Positions 6,331-6,715 of a stretch of 6,715 nucleotides of DNA are shown piece by piece. Numbering within the stretch: position 1 is the first letter of the stretch; each line of letters begins with the position of its first letter. This DNA comes from Lachnospiraceae bacterium (GTDB lineage: Bacteria; Bacillota; Clostridia; Lachnospirales; Lachnospiraceae). A model generated the notes under the pieces. That model saw nothing but the letters and a program-made list of their open reading frames with translations, made no database searches and was not told where the DNA came from. The stretch covers positions 1 through 6,715 of the forward strand of contig JAILFQ010000010.1 in NCBI GenBank assembly GCA_024697505.1, in the 5' to 3' direction. Both the position numbers and the translations under genes were made by a program.

Positions 6331-6339
6331 TGCTATAAT
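6331..6339 (+). promoter_or_regulatory. Extended -10 promoter of the FecR-like gene
   Basis: TGCTATAAT matches the extended -10 element (TGnTATAAT) perfectly, with transcription expected near 6346. No good -35 lies 16-18 nt upstream; TTGCAC (6309-6314) is 19 nt away and weak. TTGACG (6322-6327) is only 6 nt from the -10 box, too close to serve as its -35. Confidence 0.7.
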
Positions 6340-6350
6340 GTTACAGATTG

Positions 6351-6405
6351 TGTTTAATGCCCAAATAATTGGGAAAAACTGTAGGATGTTGGGAACCATT
6401 AAACA
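6351..6405 (+). other. Structured leader RNA candidate before the FecR-like gene
   Basis: TGTTTAATG (6351-6359) and CATTAAACA (6397-6405) form a perfect 9-bp long-range stem beginning within a few bases of the predicted transcript start. Stacked directly inside it, CCCAA (6360-6364) pairs with TTGGG (6369-6373) around an ATAA loop. A second TTGGGAA (6389-6395) repeats the first (6369-6375) and could compete for the same CCCAA. I do not recognise it as a known riboswitch class. It ends about 9 nt before the purine-rich region that holds the ribosome binding site. Confidence 0.5.
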
Positions 6406-6427
6406 GAAAGAGGGAAAGGGGAACCAA

Positions 6428-6715
6428 ATGAAGAAAAAACAATTAGGCATAATTGCCGGAGTAACAAGCCTTCTTGTGGTAATTGCAGTAGTTACCGTAC
6501 TTTTGGTTAACAGAACAACGGGTTACAGAACCGTGGTTGTTGCAGAAGCCGAGGGAACTTCAAATGTTACCAGAGAAGGAGATGTAATAGTTGCATATGA
6601 GGGTATGCATCTGAAGAGCAGCGATAACGTAACGGTACTTGCGGAAAGCGACATGCTTATAAGACTGGATTCGGATAAGTACGTATACGCGGAAGCGGGC
6701 ACCAGATTTTCACTT
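6428..6715 (+). CDS. Membrane-anchored protein with FecR-like extracytoplasmic domain (3' partial)
   Basis: The frame is open to the window end; 96 residues are seen. The N-terminus MKKKQ is followed by one hydrophobic segment (about 6-27, GIIAGVTSLLVVIAVVTVLLV), a signal anchor with no cleavage or lipobox motif evident, so the rest should lie outside the membrane. The outer part reads GYRTVVVAEAEG, then AYEGMHLKSSDNVTVLAESDMLIRL and DSDKYVYAEAG in succession. This resembles the FecR beta-rich pattern (a 'G..L..GD.V.T...S...L.LDDG..V' type). FecR proteins are best known as sigma-factor signal regulators, but many Firmicute FecR-domain proteins have no such partner, and no sigma factor gene is in view. 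AAAGGGG (6415-6421) stands 6 nt before the ATG. The gene has its own promoter and a structured leader. The membrane anchor is clear; the FecR assignment is moderate and rests on pattern only. Confidence 0.6.
   Translation, partial: MKKKQLGIIAGVTSLLVVIAVVTVLLVNRTTGYRTVVVAEAEGTSNVTREGDVIVAYEGMHLKSSDNVTVLAESDMLIRLDSDKYVYAEAGTRFSL

Noticed and set aside
6322..6339. TTGACG as -35 partner of TATAAT
   Set aside because: The spacer is only 6 nt; a sigma-A promoter needs about 17, so the extended -10 explanation is preferred.

Overview
The window looks like an ordinary chromosomal segment from a low-to-moderate GC Firmicute, most likely a Lachnospiraceae-type Clostridium relative. The reasons are strong AGGAGG-type ribosome binding sites, heavy use of AGA and CTT codons, a clostridial-style dUTPase, and a divergent adenylosuccinate synthetase of the form I associate with Lachnospiraceae. 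All genes are on the + strand. I see no mobile element, CRISPR array, tRNA or rRNA, and no sign of recent transfer.

Region 1 (1-2798) is a tightly packed run of four genes. They are the C-terminal part of a rhomboid intramembrane protease (cut by the window start), a HAD-family hydrolase that overlaps its end, a ZIP-family metal transporter after an 80-nt gap, and a SAM-dependent methyltransferase whose ribosome binding site is built over the ZIP stop codon. They probably share transcription at least in part, but nothing seen here shows that they form one pathway. No convincing terminator follows the methyltransferase.

Region 2 (2799-4380) is a separate unit. A textbook promoter (TTGATA, 17 nt, TATACT) sits within an unusual cluster of small repeats. 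It is followed by a leader carrying a perfect 6-bp GAAA-tetraloop hairpin, an M18 metallo-aminopeptidase of the ApeA type, and a strong intrinsic terminator.

Region 3 (4381-6310) is a nucleotide-metabolism pair. A trimeric-type dUTPase (dut) is followed 61 nt later by adenylosuccinate synthetase (purA), and a strong intrinsic terminator closes the unit. The dUTPase carries Leu at the usually aromatic motif-5 position. PurA keeps its catalytic residues but differs from the textbook sequence at several ligand-binding motifs.

Region 4 (6311-6715) starts a new unit. An extended -10 promoter (TGCTATAAT) leads into a structured leader with a perfect 9-bp long-range stem and two competing copies of TTGGGAA. 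A membrane-anchored protein follows, whose extracytoplasmic part resembles a FecR domain; it runs off the window end.

I do not see a clearly new biological system. The most worthwhile leads are the structured leader before the FecR-like gene, the repeat-dense aminopeptidase promoter, and the motif variants in PurA and dUTPase.
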